Assembly: GCF_020510705.1 (NCBI RefSeq)
Contig: NZ_CP075184.1
Coordinates: forward strand, 2,976,001-3,040,000
Length of the DNA: 64,000 nt
DNA from: Acidovorax radicis
GTDB lineage: Bacteria > Pseudomonadota > Gammaproteobacteria > Burkholderiales > Burkholderiaceae_C
Direction: 5' to 3'
The notes beneath the pieces are model-generated. The model made no database searches. It was not told where the DNA came from and was given only the letters and a program-made list of their open reading frames with translations. Shown here piece by piece: positions 53,434-63,086 of the stretch (position 1 is the stretch's first letter; every line of letters begins with the position of its first letter). A program made the translations under genes and the position numbers.

Positions 53434-53502
53434 TGAAACGCCACGCCACACGCAGCGCGGGGCACGGGTCTTTCTTGCGCCACAGGAGCCAAGGAGTCCA
53501 CA

Positions 53503-54780
53503 TTGAGCACACACGACAACGCATCCGCCAATGAGGCGCTGACACCGGTTTCCACCGCGCAGCGCGTTTTTCGCTGGCACGACCATGCCTCGTTGTGGTT
53601 CAGTCTGGGCGTGGGCCTGCTGGTGATGCAGGTGGGTGCCTATCTGATACCAGCGCTGGGTACTCAGGAAGCGGTGTTGTCCATTGTGGCGGGTTCGGTA
53701 ATAGGGGCGGGATTGCTGGGTTGGGTGGCAAAAATAGGCTGCGAGAGTGGACTGGCCAGCGCCGGCTTGATGCATGCGGTGTATGGCCGCGCGTTCGCGC
53801 GGTTGCCCATCGTGCTGAACATCGTGCAGCTAATTGGCTGGGGTACTTTCGAGCTGGTGGTGATGCGCGATGCCACAGTGTCCATCGGGCGCCAGTCGGG
53901 CGCCATGGCGGCCGCCTATTGGCCAACACTGGCCACGCTGCTGTGGGGAGGCGTGATCACGCTGCTGATCAGCGGCTCTATGGTGCAGCTGGTGCGGCGC
54001 ATCATTGCCCGTGTCGCACTGCCGCTGGTGGTGTTGTCGCTGCTGTGGCTGAGCTGGCAATTCCTCGGATTGGCCCACGCGCAGGGGCTGGAGCAGTTGT
54101 GGCAGCGGCGCGGCGAAGGCGGCATGGGTGTGATGCCGGCGCTGGACCTGGTGATTGCCATGCCGATTTCGTGGCTCCCGTTGGTGGCCGACTACGCGCG
54201 CCACGGCAAAAACGGCAGTGCCGCGCTGCGTGGCACCTGGGCCGGTTATGCGCTGGCCAACGTGTGGTGTTATGCATTGGGCGTGCTGGTGGCGCTGACG
54301 CTGCCCAGCGAGGATTTGGTGACCGCGCTGCTGCTGGCGCAGGGCGGGCTGATTGCGCTGTCGCTGATTCTGATCGACGAGGTAGACAACGCCTATGGCG
54401 ACACGTACTCGGGCGCGGTGTCGGCCCACAGCCTGCTGCCACGCTGGAGCGTGCGCCAATGGGGCCTGGGCGTGGCGGTGCTCTGCACGCTGATGGCGCT
54501 GGTGCTGCCGATGCACAGCCTGGAGCCCTTCCTGCTGATGCTCAGCTCCGTGTTCGTGCCACTTTTTGGTGTGATTCTGGGGCGCCTGGCCTTCGGCGCC
54601 GACGCGGCGGCCATGCTGCAACGCGCAGGCAAAGCGCATGCCGCACCCATCGCCATCTGGCTGGCGGGCATCGCGTTCTACCACCTGCTGCCCACGGTGG
54701 CCCCGGCGCTGGGGTCAGCACTGCCGACACTGGCACTGAGCTTTGTGCTGGCCTGGGGTACACGGCCACGCGGGGTCTGA
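53503..54780 (+). CDS. cytX: Putative hydroxymethylpyrimidine transporter (NCS1 family)
   Basis: 425-residue inner-membrane permease with about twelve membrane segments, of the nucleobase:cation symporter-1 family (HASLWFSLGVGLLVMQVGAY near residue 28, IGWGTFELVVM near 110, SWLPLVADYARHG near 220). The start is a TTG, supported by AAGGAGTCCACA directly before it. The TPP riboswitch upstream makes uptake of a thiamine precursor, probably hydroxymethylpyrimidine, the best guess over cytosine or purines. Convergent thiD follows after a repeat. Confidence 0.88.
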   Translation: MSTHDNASANEALTPVSTAQRVFRWHDHASLWFSLGVGLLVMQVGAYLIPALGTQEAVLSIVAGSVIGAGLLGWVAKIGCESGLASAGLMHAVYGRAFARLPIVLNIVQLIGWGTFELVVMRDATVSIGRQSGAMAAAYWPTLATLLWGGVITLLISGSMVQLVRRIIARVALPLVVLSLLWLSWQFLGLAHAQGLEQLWQRRGEGGMGVMPALDLVIAMPISWLPLVADYARHGKNGSAALRGTWAGYALANVWCYALGVLVALTLPSEDLVTALLLAQGGLIALSLILIDEVDNAYGDTYSGAVSAHSLLPRWSVRQWGLGVAVLCTLMALVLPMHSLEPFLLMLSSVFVPLFGVILGRLAFGADAAAMLQRAGKAHAAPIAIWLAGIAFYHLLPTVAPALGSALPTLALSFVLAWGTRPRGV

Positions 54781-54810
54781 CGGGCTTTGGTTGCTTCTTT
54801 TCTGATTGCT

Positions 54811-54862
54811 TCTTTTTTGATAGCTACTTGCGCTTGATGGATAAGCGCCAGAGCCAGAAAAC
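54811..54862 (+). repeat. Interspersed Comamonadaceae-type repeat, copy 9
   Basis: TTTTTTGATAGCTACTTGCG, then CTTGATGGATAAGCGCCAGA. It lies between the convergent cytX and thiD genes. Confidence 0.86.
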
Positions 54863-54872
54863 ACTTAAAAAC

Positions 54873-55733
54873 CTACAACACCACCTGTGCCACTGGCGCA
54901 TAACCGTGATTGAGCGGGCCGTGGCCCTTGCCGGTGTGTACGGCGGCGCCTGCCTGGATAGCCCCCAGGATGTAGGTGCGCGCGCGCTCCACCGCCTCGG
55001 GCAGCGCGTGGCCCAGGGCCAGCTGCGCGGCAATGGCCGACGACAGCGTGCAACCTGTGCCATGGCCGTTGTGCGTGGCAATACGTGGCGAGCGCAGGTG
55101 TCGAAGCGTGCCATCGGACAGCGCGAGCACGTCCACCACCTCATCACCCGGCAAGTGCCCGCCTTTGAGCAGCACGGCCTGCGCACCGAGCGTGAGCAAA
55201 GCGCGGGCAGCGTCGTCCAGCGCACTGATACCGGGGATGGGGCGGCCCAGCAGCAACGCCGCTTCGTCCAGATTGGGCGTGACCACGGTGGCCAGCGGGA
55301 ACAGGTCGCGCACCAGCACCTGCACGGTTTCTTGGGCCATGAGCCGGTCACCGCTGGTGGCCACCATCACCGGGTCAAGCACCACATGCGGCAAGTGATA
55401 CCGCCGAATGGCATCGACCACCACGGCAACCACCTCGGGTGCATGCAGCATGCCGATTTTCACGGCATCCACGCCGATGTCTTCCACCACGGCGTCGATC
55501 TGCGCGCGCAGCATGTCGGGCGGCACGCCGTGGATGGCACGCACGCCCTGCGTGTTCTGCGCGGTGAGGGCGGTGATGGCCGTCATGCCATAACAACCGA
55601 GAGCGCTGAAAGTCTTCAGGTCGGCCTGGATGCCGGCACCACCGCCGCTGTCAGACCCCGCGATGGACAAGACACGTGCGTAGCGAAGGAGTGGCTGGTG
55701 CTCAGAGCTGACAATGGGAGTGGAAGAAGTCAT
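54873..55733 (-). CDS. thiD: Hydroxymethylpyrimidine / phosphomethylpyrimidine kinase
   Basis: 286-residue ribokinase-fold enzyme that phosphorylates HMP twice for thiamine synthesis. GSDSGGGAGIQADLKTFSAL (26-45), DAVKIGMLHAPEVV near 102, VLDPVMVATSGDRLM near 135 and GTGCTLSSAIAAQLA near 225 are ThiD motifs. The start at 55733 is where family similarity begins; the frame is open 156 bp further but crosses the riboswitch region of the opposite strand. It is divergent from thiO and convergent with cytX. Confidence 0.91.
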   Translation of the reverse strand: MTSSTPIVSSEHQPLLRYARVLSIAGSDSGGGAGIQADLKTFSALGCYGMTAITALTAQNTQGVRAIHGVPPDMLRAQIDAVVEDIGVDAVKIGMLHAPEVVAVVVDAIRRYHLPHVVLDPVMVATSGDRLMAQETVQVLVRDLFPLATVVTPNLDEAALLLGRPIPGISALDDAARALLTLGAQAVLLKGGHLPGDEVVDVLALSDGTLRHLRSPRIATHNGHGTGCTLSSAIAAQLALGHALPEAVERARTYILGAIQAGAAVHTGKGHGPLNHGYAPVAQVVL

Positions 55734-55805
55734 GCAAAAATTATGGCCTATGCGCCAGGTCAACAGACGCTTGTAAGGGATGTGCTGTAATTTGTTTTTC
55801 CGGAC

Positions 55806-55931
55806 GAAACAGGGGTGTCCCGCCTTTATGGTGTGCGACTGAGAAATACCCTGGGGCCTGCTCAACGTGTCTTGCACCGCGTTGTGCACGACGGCCCCGC
55901 TACCCGATCCAGGTCATGCTGGCGTGGGGAG
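55806..55931 (+). promoter_or_regulatory. TPP riboswitch with extended P3 arm upstream of thiO
   Basis: AGGGGTGTCC, then GACTGAGAAATACCC, then a ~48-nt GC-rich arm closed by GGGGCC/GGCCCC, then CCCGATCCAGGTCATGCTGG and CGTGGGGA. The core matches the THI element; the long arm is an enlarged P3. It ends 69 bp before thiO and should control thiO-thiS-thiG-thiE. Confidence 0.88.
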
Positions 55932-56000
55932 TTTCCACCAACGGCATAGCCCCGTTTTGTCCACTGTTGCCTTTCAGCACACGGACACAACGCCAGCCAT

Positions 56001-57134
56001 ATGCCACTTCCCCCCTCTTCCATTGTCATTTTGGGCGCCGGCCTGATGGGTCGATTACTCGCGGTCGAACTGGCCCGCCAGGGGCACCGCATCGATATTT
56101 ATGACGCTGGCAGCCCCGCCGCAGAAGCCTCAGCCGCCCGGGTGGCTGCAGCCATGCTGGCCCCTTTGGCAGAGTCGGCGATCACCGAGCCAGGCGTCGT
56201 GCGCATGGGACACCACGGGCTCACCCGCTGGCCCCAGATGCTGGCGGCGTTGGCTGAGCCGGTGTTCTTTCAGCAGGCGGGCACTCTGATCGTGTGGCAC
56301 CGCCAAGACGCCGCCGAGGCGCAGCGGCTCACGCGCCAGCTGGAAACCAATCAAACCATCGTGCCCGAGCTGCCCCCCCTGCAAAAGCTCGATGGCGCCG
56401 CACTCGCGCAGGCAGAGCCCACGCTGGCGAGCCGCTTTGCCCACGGCCTGTACCTGCCCGGTGAAGGCCAGCTCGACAACCGCCAGCTGCTGGCGGCTCT
56501 GGCGGTGGAAATGGACCGGCTATCGGTCCGCGCGCACTGGCACACACCACAGACTCCCGAGGCGTTCACGCCGGGCATGCCCGGCCAGCCGGACTGGGTT
56601 CTCGATTGCCGTGGCCTGGGCGCCAAGGGCCACTGGCCCGCACTGCGCGGTGTGCGCGGCGAGGTGGTGCGCATACACGCCCCCGACGTCACGCTGCAGC
56701 GCCCCACGCGGCTGGTGCACCCACGCTACCCCATCTACATAGCCCCCAAGGAAGACCACCTGTTCGTCATTGGCGCCACCGAGATTGAATCCGATGACAT
56801 GTCTCCGGCCAGCGTGCGCTCCACCCTGGAACTGCTCAGCGCCGCGTATGCCGTTCACCCCGGTCTTGCAGAAGGCCGCATCCTGGAGCTGGCCACGCAA
56901 TGCCGCCCCACGCTGCCCGACAACCTCCCGGCCATCCGGCAGCTGCGCGAGGGCGTGCTCGAAATCAACGGCCTGTACCGCCACGGCTTCATGATTGCCC
57001 CGGCCTTGCTGGATGTGGCGCTGGAAGTGCTGAACACGGGACAATCGGGGCTTTCGCAACGCTTTGATCTTGCGCTGGACCTGGAGCCCACTGCCGTGGC
57101 CCCGGCCGGCGCCGCTCTCCACGCTTTGGCATGA
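56001..57134 (+). CDS. thiO: Glycine oxidase, thiamine biosynthesis
   Basis: 377-residue FAD-dependent amine oxidase that oxidises glycine to dehydroglycine for the thiazole ring. The dinucleotide motif VILGAGLMGRLLAVELARQG is at 9-28; AARVAAAMLAPLAE near 46, RGVRGEVVRIHAP near 218 and GLYRHGFMIAPALLD near 325 are ThiO/DAO features. It is first in a tightly packed operon: thiS overlaps its end by 4 bp. No thiC is present in the window. Confidence 0.9.
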   Translation: MPLPPSSIVILGAGLMGRLLAVELARQGHRIDIYDAGSPAAEASAARVAAAMLAPLAESAITEPGVVRMGHHGLTRWPQMLAALAEPVFFQQAGTLIVWHRQDAAEAQRLTRQLETNQTIVPELPPLQKLDGAALAQAEPTLASRFAHGLYLPGEGQLDNRQLLAALAVEMDRLSVRAHWHTPQTPEAFTPGMPGQPDWVLDCRGLGAKGHWPALRGVRGEVVRIHAPDVTLQRPTRLVHPRYPIYIAPKEDHLFVIGATEIESDDMSPASVRSTLELLSAAYAVHPGLAEGRILELATQCRPTLPDNLPAIRQLREGVLEINGLYRHGFMIAPALLDVALEVLNTGQSGLSQRFDLALDLEPTAVAPAGAALHALA

Positions 57135-57328
57135 ATATTTCGATCAATCAGATTCCCCACGAACTGCCCGACAACGCCACGGTGGCCGACGCCGTGGCCG
57201 CCCTTGCCGCGCGACCGCCCTTTGCCGTGGCCGTCAACACCCATTTCGTGCCCAACACACGCTACGCAGCCCACGTCCTCCAGCCGGGCGACCACGTCGA
57301 AATCATCTCCCCTGTGACCGGGGGCTGA
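57131..57328 (+). CDS. thiS: Sulfur carrier protein ThiS
   Basis: 65-residue ubiquitin-like sulfur carrier ending in the required Gly-Gly (SPVTGG, stop). The middle ([20 protein letters not shown]) and [12 protein letters not shown] match ThiS. Its C-terminus is adenylated and turned into a thiocarboxylate that delivers sulfur to ThiG. It overlaps thiO by 4 bp and is followed by thiG after 10 bp. Confidence 0.93.
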   Translation: MNISINQIPHELPDNATVADAVAALAARPPFAVAVNTHFVPNTRYAAHVLQPGDHVEIISPVTGG

Positions 57329-57338
57329 CCCCTTTGCC

Positions 57339-58148
57339 ATGACACACAACCCTACATCCGACGCTCTGGTCCTTTACGGCCAGACCTTCTCCAGCCGCCT
57401 GTTGCTGGGCACTTCGCGATACCCATCGCCTGCCTTCCTGGAGGCCGCCGTGCAGCGCGCGCGCCCGGCCATGGTCACAGCATCCTTGCGCAGACAAGGC
57501 AGCAATCCTGCCGAAAGCGGCAGCAGCTTCTGGGAGCTTTTGCGCAAGCTCGACGTACCGGTGTTGCCCAACACCGCCGGCTGCTATAGCGCTCAGGAGG
57601 CCATCACTACCGCGCAGATGGCACGCGAAGTGTTCAACACCCCATGGATCAAGCTGGAGCTGATTGGGGACGACTACACCCTGCAGCCCGACACGCTGAA
57701 CCTGGTGGGCGTGGCCGAACACCTGATCAAGGAGGGATTTCAGGTGCTGCCCTACTGCACGGAAGACCTGGTGCTCTGCCAGCGCCTCGTCGATGTCGGT
57801 TGCCAGGCGGTGATGCCATGGGCAGCCCCCATTGGCACGGGCCGTGGCCCTGTCAACCCCTATGCATTGCAGACTCTGCGAGAGCGCCTGAACGTTCCGA
57901 TGCTGGTGGACGCAGGGCTGGGCCTGCCTTCTCATGCGTGCCAGGTGATGGAATGGGGTTATGACGGCGTGCTGCTCAACACCGCCGTGGCGCTAGCGCA
58001 GGACCCTGTCGCCATGGCGGGCGCATTTGCCGATGCGGTGAGCGCTGGGCGCACTGCCTACCGCGCTGGCGCCATGACCGCACAGGATTCAGCGCAGCCA
58101 AGCACCCCCGTGCTGGGCACGCCGTTCTGGCACCACGCCCATGCGTGA
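57339..58148 (+). CDS. thiG: Thiazole synthase
   Basis: 269-residue TIM-barrel enzyme that forms the thiazole phosphate from deoxyxylulose phosphate, dehydroglycine and ThiS thiocarboxylate. [19 protein letters not shown] near residue 10, [14 protein letters not shown] near 78, [10 protein letters not shown] near 102 with the Schiff-base lysine, and [16 protein letters not shown] near 160 are diagnostic. It overlaps thiE by 8 bp. Confidence 0.93.
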   Translation: MTHNPTSDALVLYGQTFSSRLLLGTSRYPSPAFLEAAVQRARPAMVTASLRRQGSNPAESGSSFWELLRKLDVPVLPNTAGCYSAQEAITTAQMAREVFNTPWIKLELIGDDYTLQPDTLNLVGVAEHLIKEGFQVLPYCTEDLVLCQRLVDVGCQAVMPWAAPIGTGRGPVNPYALQTLRERLNVPMLVDAGLGLPSHACQVMEWGYDGVLLNTAVALAQDPVAMAGAFADAVSAGRTAYRAGAMTAQDSAQPSTPVLGTPFWHHAHA

Positions 58149-59058
58149 TACCGCAGCGATGGCGCAAGCCATTCTTGAGCACCACGCAGCCACTTTTGCT
58201 GGGTTTTCACCCGAACCGACGCCAGAGCCAACCCGCAGCGAACCCGCCTACCTCGCAGCCCTCAGCGCCTGCAGCGCCCTCGGGTTTATCGCCCACGATG
58301 CCGAATGCCTTGCGCAGGCATGGCTGGCGCAGAGCCTGCGCACAGGCACATTTCAGGCCGATGCATGGCCTGACAACCCCGTTGATTTTGGCCTGCAGCC
58401 CCAGCCCAGGGCGCAGCAGTTCGCCGCATGCCCGCATCAGCTCGGCCTGTATGCCGTTTTGCCCGACGCGCAGTGGGTTGCCCGCATGGCCCGCACTGGC
58501 GTGCCCACCGTGCAGTTGCGCTTCAAATTCGACGACGCGGCAACCATTCAACATGAAGTGCAGGCCGCCGTTCGCGCCGTGCAAGGCACAGGGGCATTGT
58601 TGTTCATCAACGACCACTGGCGGGTAGCCATCGACGCCGGGGCGTATGGCGTCCACTTGGGGCAAGAAGATCTGGATGCCTTGAGCGCCCAAGAGCTGCA
58701 AACCCTTCGCGCCTCTGGTATCCGGCTCGGGGTGAGTACCCATGGATATGCAGAAATGGTGCGCGCAGACGCCGTCGGGCCAAGCTACATTGCCATGGGG
58801 GCGGTGTTCCCTACCACCCTCAAACGCATGGCCACCGCGCCACAAGGTGTTGGCAGGCTGGGGGTGTATGCGCGCCTGCTGCGCCACTACCCACAAGTCG
58901 CGATTGGCGGGATTGGACCCGAGCAGTTCGCGCCGGTGCTGGCCACAGGTGTCGGCTCCATCGCCGTGGTGAGAGCCCTCGTCAACGCAACGAATCCCGA
59001 AGAAGCCGCCGCTCAGCAGATGCGGCAAATGCAGCAGTTCACAACACGGTTGGCATAG
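58141..59058 (+). CDS. thiE: Thiamine phosphate synthase with N-terminal extension
   Basis: 305-residue protein; the usual ThiE is about 210. The catalytic barrel starts near residue 98 ([13 protein letters not shown]) and carries [45 protein letters not shown] and AIGGIGPEQ. The first ~95 residues contain [20 protein letters not shown], which resembles the C-terminal helix pair of ThiD-type kinases, as if left over from a ThiD-ThiE fusion. It joins HMP-PP and thiazole-P. Note RFK in place of the more common RDK in the substrate loop. Confidence 0.88.
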   Translation: MRDTAAMAQAILEHHAATFAGFSPEPTPEPTRSEPAYLAALSACSALGFIAHDAECLAQAWLAQSLRTGTFQADAWPDNPVDFGLQPQPRAQQFAACPHQLGLYAVLPDAQWVARMARTGVPTVQLRFKFDDAATIQHEVQAAVRAVQGTGALLFINDHWRVAIDAGAYGVHLGQEDLDALSAQELQTLRASGIRLGVSTHGYAEMVRADAVGPSYIAMGAVFPTTLKRMATAPQGVGRLGVYARLLRHYPQVAIGGIGPEQFAPVLATGVGSIAVVRALVNATNPEEAAAQQMRQMQQFTTRLA

Positions 59059-59064
59059 CACCAG

Positions 59065-59098
59065 GGTTTTGTAGCTTCACATTAACGCTAGCGATTTG
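59065..59098 (+). repeat. Degraded interspersed repeat, copy 10
   Basis: TTTTGTAGCTTCACATTAAC, then GCTAGCGATTTG, retain only the first part of the element. It lies just after thiE. The next ~170 bp up to 59270 hold no recognisable gene. Confidence 0.55.
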
Positions 59099-59270
59099 CC
59101 CGACGCGTGCGCGCTTGCGCCTTGTCGGTCGCCAGTTGTTGGGGAGCCGTCACCGCGCCATGCGGGGCGTTCAGCGAGACGGTTTCACTCGGTACGACGA
59201 ATCCATGGTTTCCTGAGGGGATGCGTCGTGTGTGCGCCGTCGGCTTTCCTCCCACGAGCGAGCGAACCTG

Positions 59271-61460
59271 CTACTTGTTGTCGACCTTCTTCTGTTCCAG
59301 TTCCAGCCGCAGTTCCATCAGGTCATTGGCCATGCCAAACCCGACCGGCTGCCCGGCGGAAGGCGCTGCCGTCACCGGTACGGCGGGCAAATCGCTGAGC
59401 GTCAGGTGCACCGGCTCTGAGAGATCGAGGTCAAGCGGTATGCCCTGGCTGTCACCGCTGGTGCCGTAAGCAGGTGCGGCGGGTGCAGGTGAGTCGGCTG
59501 TGGCGGGCCCGGCGACAGACCGCTGCGGCAGCAGGTCAAAATCAAACTCCAGACTGGCAGCCAACGAATCCAGCGGAAGCTCCGCTGACGGCAAGACGGC
59601 CGAAGGCGCCTCATTGACCTGCGAGTCTGCCCTCGGGGGGGCCAAGGGTGTGGTCCGCTTTCGGGGAGGTGGAGCCCCCCGCGCGCTAGCGGGTGTGGTC
59701 TGCGCAATCGACAAAAGCAACAGGAGATCGTCGTAGGCCGCCAGATCAAAGGGCTCTACGCCGGTTGTATCCGCGCGCCGGAAAAGAAAGGCCTCAAGGA
59801 GCGGCAAAACGGCTGAGGTGGTCCACTCCGCCTCGATCTCTGCCAGGGCGTCGGTGTAGTGGTACAGCATGCGTCCCGTGCGATGAAAACCCGAGAACTC
59901 AGGCACCTGCGCATTGAAGAACTGCATGAACTGCGATCGCAGTTGCGCAAAATCGTCCACGCGGCTGAGCGTGTGATAAAGCCGCAAAAGTTCAAGATAA
60001 GCCAGCGGCGACCTTTCACGATGCTCGGCAATGTGTTTTCTCAAGACCTCAATGGCCTGCTGGTGCTCACCGACAGAGATGAAAAATTCGGCCTGCTGCT
60101 GAATGTCAAAAAGCTCTTCGGGGTTGACGAAATGCAGCGACGGGCGCGGGGCGGCAACAACCGGTGCGGCGCCCACCAAGGGCGCGGGGGCACTGGCCAC
60201 GGGCCTTGTCGATACAAACGGCACCCGTGCTTCGGCGGCCACCGGCGCTGGGCGTGACGTGTCCGCATGCGCATCGGGCGTTGGCAATGTCTCCGGGGGG
60301 CCCCAGGTGTCTGCGGGATGCGGCGCAAGGCCCAACGCTGCCTCGTGGGCCGCCACGGCATCCCGCGAGCCCAGGGCCACCGAGTCGCGCCAAGCGCGCA
60401 CAGCCATCTGTGACACATTGCGCAAGCGCGTCCAGACCCAAGCGGCAACCAACAACGCCAGCAGCAGCAATGCGCCAAGCACATACACCACCTTTGCCGG
60501 GAATCGCTCTTGCTCCACCCGCTCCAGTTGCTCGCGCAGCTGCGCAACGTCGGCTTGGTCTTTGATGGCCTGCTTGCGCACTGCGTCGGCGTTGGCCTCC
60601 AGCGTTTTCAACCGCTCGCCGTCCTTTTGCACATCTTCGGGCTGCGTATTCAACGACTTCCACAACGCCGTGGCCTGCGCACGCTGCGCCGAGGCGTCTT
60701 GTGACGGCGCCGTCAACAGCTCAGGGGTTGTGCGCAATGTCACCGGGCTCTCAAGCCAGGTGTCCAGCGGCTCCACCACAAGCCGCGCACGGCCGTCTGC
60801 GGGCGCTGTGGTGCCCGGAGCCTTTTGGGTTGTCGGCGCGCTCTTTGTCTTTGTGTCTGACAGCCGTGCAGGCGGGCTCTTCAGCGGCTTCGCAGGCACA
60901 GGCAAGAGCGCGGGTGGAGTGAAGGTTTCTTTTGGTTCGCGCGCCTTGGCCCGCGAACCCGAACGATTGTCCGCATTTTTCGACGCAGGCAGCAACGAAC
61001 CCGCCGCCACAGCCACACCCGCAGCCACCGCCACATTGGGCAGGCGTGCAACATCCACGGGCGATGCCGACGAATAACGCGGCGCCGTCGTTGGCAGCTC
61101 GGAAAGGAAGGTGTAGGTGCGGGTCGTCTTGCCCGCACAGCCTGCAGACAGGGTGACCGTCAAAACAGGCTCATCCAGCGCGATCGACGCCAGAACACGC
61201 ACACCGGAAGGACGGCCTCGCACCTCGGGCAAGGGCACTACGCGCACCTTGCTGTCACTTACCGCAGTGTCCCCCGCCATCAGCTTGGCAGTCACACACG
61301 ACGAAGCAACATCCGCCCCCGGGTCGGGCTGAAGCTCGAACGACACGTCAATCGGAGCCCCCAACACCACCGCACCGCTACCGCCACCCAACGAGAGTGC
61401 CGAGGCGCCGGCTGCAACCGCCCACAAGCCAGGCCCCAAAATGGTGTTACGAATTTGCAC
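59271..61460 (-). CDS. FimV-like membrane protein
   Basis: About 729 residues. The N-terminal ~130 residues are a FimV-type beta-rich domain (VVLGAPIDVSFELQPDPGAD, later VRVVPLPEVRGRPSGVRVLA). A linker and a coiled-coil (LEANADAVRKQAIKDQADVA) precede one membrane segment (VVYVLGALLLLALLVAAW), then a cytoplasmic part with a TPR-like domain (FDIQQQAEFFISVGEHQQAI). FimV proteins organise polar type IV pilus functions; here the neighbours are metabolic, so the role is open. The start is uncertain: GTG 61460 leaves room for a promoter, while an ATG at 61523 would sit 9 bp from the divergent gene. Confidence 0.72.
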   Translation of the reverse strand: MQIRNTILGPGLWAVAAGASALSLGGGSGAVVLGAPIDVSFELQPDPGADVASSCVTAKLMAGDTAVSDSKVRVVPLPEVRGRPSGVRVLASIALDEPVLTVTLSAGCAGKTTRTYTFLSELPTTAPRYSSASPVDVARLPNVAVAAGVAVAAGSLLPASKNADNRSGSRAKAREPKETFTPPALLPVPAKPLKSPPARLSDTKTKSAPTTQKAPGTTAPADGRARLVVEPLDTWLESPVTLRTTPELLTAPSQDASAQRAQATALWKSLNTQPEDVQKDGERLKTLEANADAVRKQAIKDQADVAQLREQLERVEQERFPAKVVYVLGALLLLALLVAAWVWTRLRNVSQMAVRAWRDSVALGSRDAVAAHEAALGLAPHPADTWGPPETLPTPDAHADTSRPAPVAAEARVPFVSTRPVASAPAPLVGAAPVVAAPRPSLHFVNPEELFDIQQQAEFFISVGEHQQAIEVLRKHIAEHRERSPLAYLELLRLYHTLSRVDDFAQLRSQFMQFFNAQVPEFSGFHRTGRMLYHYTDALAEIEAEWTTSAVLPLLEAFLFRRADTTGVEPFDLAAYDDLLLLLSIAQTTPASARGAPPPRKRTTPLAPPRADSQVNEAPSAVLPSAELPLDSLAASLEFDFDLLPQRSVAGPATADSPAPAAPAYGTSGDSQGIPLDLDLSEPVHLTLSDLPAVPVTAAPSAGQPVGFGMANDLMELRLELEQKKVDNK

Positions 61461-61532
61461 AATAATTTCAATTCTTGGTCGAATAGATTCTTGCACAGAA
61501 CCCCAGCGCAGTGCCAGAGCCATAATGCCGCT

Positions 61533-63056
61533 ATGAAAATTCAGTTTTCCAACATTGCCGTCGTGGGCACGGGCGCCATGGGACGGGGTATTGCGCAAAT
61601 TGCAGCCCAGGCCGGGAGCCAGGTTTTTCTGCTGGATGCCAACCCCGGCGCGGCCGAAGCCGCCAAAACCGCACTTCAACAACAATGGGGCAAGCTGGTC
61701 GCCAAAGGGCGACTGGAAGCCGACGAGGCTATCGCGCTGACGGCGCGGCTGCACCCCGTTGGATCGATGGCAGACCTGGGCGCGTGCGACCTGGTGGTGG
61801 AGGCCATCGTCGAGCGCCTGGACGCCAAACAGGCTCTTTTTTCCGGTCTGGAAGCCGTGGTGCGCAGCGACACCATTCTGGCCACCAATACCTCGTCGCT
61901 CTCGGTCACGGCCATCGGTGCCGCGCTGAAGCAGCCTGATCGGCTGGCTGGTTTTCATTTTTTCAACCCCGTCCCCCTCATGAAGGTGGTGGAAGTGATC
62001 GCGGGTCTCAAAACCGATCCGGCCGTGTGTTCCGCGCTGTCGGCCTATGCCGTGCAGATGGGCCACACCCCAGTGCAAGCGCAAGACACGCCTGGCTTCA
62101 TTGTCAACCACGCGGGGCGCGGTTTTGGCACCGAGGCTTTGCGCATCGTGGGCGAAGGCGTGGCTGATTTCGCCACCATTGATCGCATCCTGCGCGACCA
62201 GGTCGGCTTCAAACTCGGCCCTTTCGAGTTGATGGACCTCACTGCCCTGGATGTGTCGCACCCCGTGATGGAATCCATCTACCGCCAGTACTACGACGAG
62301 CCACGTTTTCGGCCGAGCGTCATCACGGCCCAACGCCTGGCAGGCGGTATGGTGGGCAAAAAAGTCGGCGAAGGTTTTTACCGGTATGTGGACGGCGTTG
62401 CGCAGGTCCCGGCAGAGCCAGCCCCCCCCGTCGTCGACAACATAGCACCCGTGTGGGTGTCACCGCGCGCCGCACGCCGTGCAGAGCTGTACCAGTTGCT
62501 CAAGGACCTGGGTGCCACCATAGAAACCGGGCAATCGCCCTCCCCCCATGCCATCACGCTGGTGGCACCGCTGGGTTTTGACATCACCACCGTCGCCGTG
62601 GTCGAAAGGCTCGATCCGGCGCGCACCATCGGCATCGACATGCTCATCGATGACGCGGCCACCAAGCGCCGCGTGCTTGCCACCAACCCGGCCACGCGGC
62701 TGGACATTCGCAACGCAGCGCACGCGTTGTTTGCACGTGACGGCAAGGCAGTCAGCGTCATCCGCGACAGCGGTGGTTTTGTGACACAGCGCGTGGTGGC
62801 CACGATTGTCAACATCGCTAGCGACATCTGCCAGCAGGGCATCTGCAGCCCGCGCGACCTGGAAACAGCGGTGACGTTGGGCCTGGGCTACCCCCTGGGG
62901 CCGCTGGCCATGGGCGACCGCTGGGGCCCCACCAATATTCTGGAGGTGCTTTTCAACATGCAGACCGTGTACGGGGACACCCGCTACCGCCCCAGCCCGT
63001 GGCTGCGCCGCCGGGGTGCCATCGGGCTGAGTCTCACACACGTCGAAGACCACTGA
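61533..63056 (+). CDS. 3-hydroxyacyl-CoA dehydrogenase, PaaH-like
   Basis: 507-residue NAD-dependent dehydrogenase oxidising 3-hydroxyacyl-CoA. The Rossmann motif VVGTGAMGRGIAQIAAQAG is at about 9-27; GFHFFNPVPLMKVVEV near 143 holds the catalytic His; DTPGFIVNHAGRGFGTEAL near 185 and a second C-terminal dehydrogenase-like domain with DSGGFVTQRVVATIVNIASD near 412 complete it. The length and two-domain build fit the phenylacetate-pathway enzyme PaaH/PaaC, but a general beta-oxidation role is possible because no other paa gene is visible. The ATG at 61533 begins the homology. Confidence 0.87.
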   Translation: MKIQFSNIAVVGTGAMGRGIAQIAAQAGSQVFLLDANPGAAEAAKTALQQQWGKLVAKGRLEADEAIALTARLHPVGSMADLGACDLVVEAIVERLDAKQALFSGLEAVVRSDTILATNTSSLSVTAIGAALKQPDRLAGFHFFNPVPLMKVVEVIAGLKTDPAVCSALSAYAVQMGHTPVQAQDTPGFIVNHAGRGFGTEALRIVGEGVADFATIDRILRDQVGFKLGPFELMDLTALDVSHPVMESIYRQYYDEPRFRPSVITAQRLAGGMVGKKVGEGFYRYVDGVAQVPAEPAPPVVDNIAPVWVSPRAARRAELYQLLKDLGATIETGQSPSPHAITLVAPLGFDITTVAVVERLDPARTIGIDMLIDDAATKRRVLATNPATRLDIRNAAHALFARDGKAVSVIRDSGGFVTQRVVATIVNIASDICQQGICSPRDLETAVTLGLGYPLGPLAMGDRWGPTNILEVLFNMQTVYGDTRYRPSPWLRRRGAIGLSLTHVEDH

Positions 63057-63086
63057 GCCACCGAACCGGCGCAACCCAGCGACTCC

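Noticed and set aside
61461..62333. Upstream continuation of the FimV-like frame, giving an apparent 1020-residue protein
   Set aside because: The added ~270 codons run antisense to the well-supported 3-hydroxyacyl-CoA dehydrogenase gene and show no family features.
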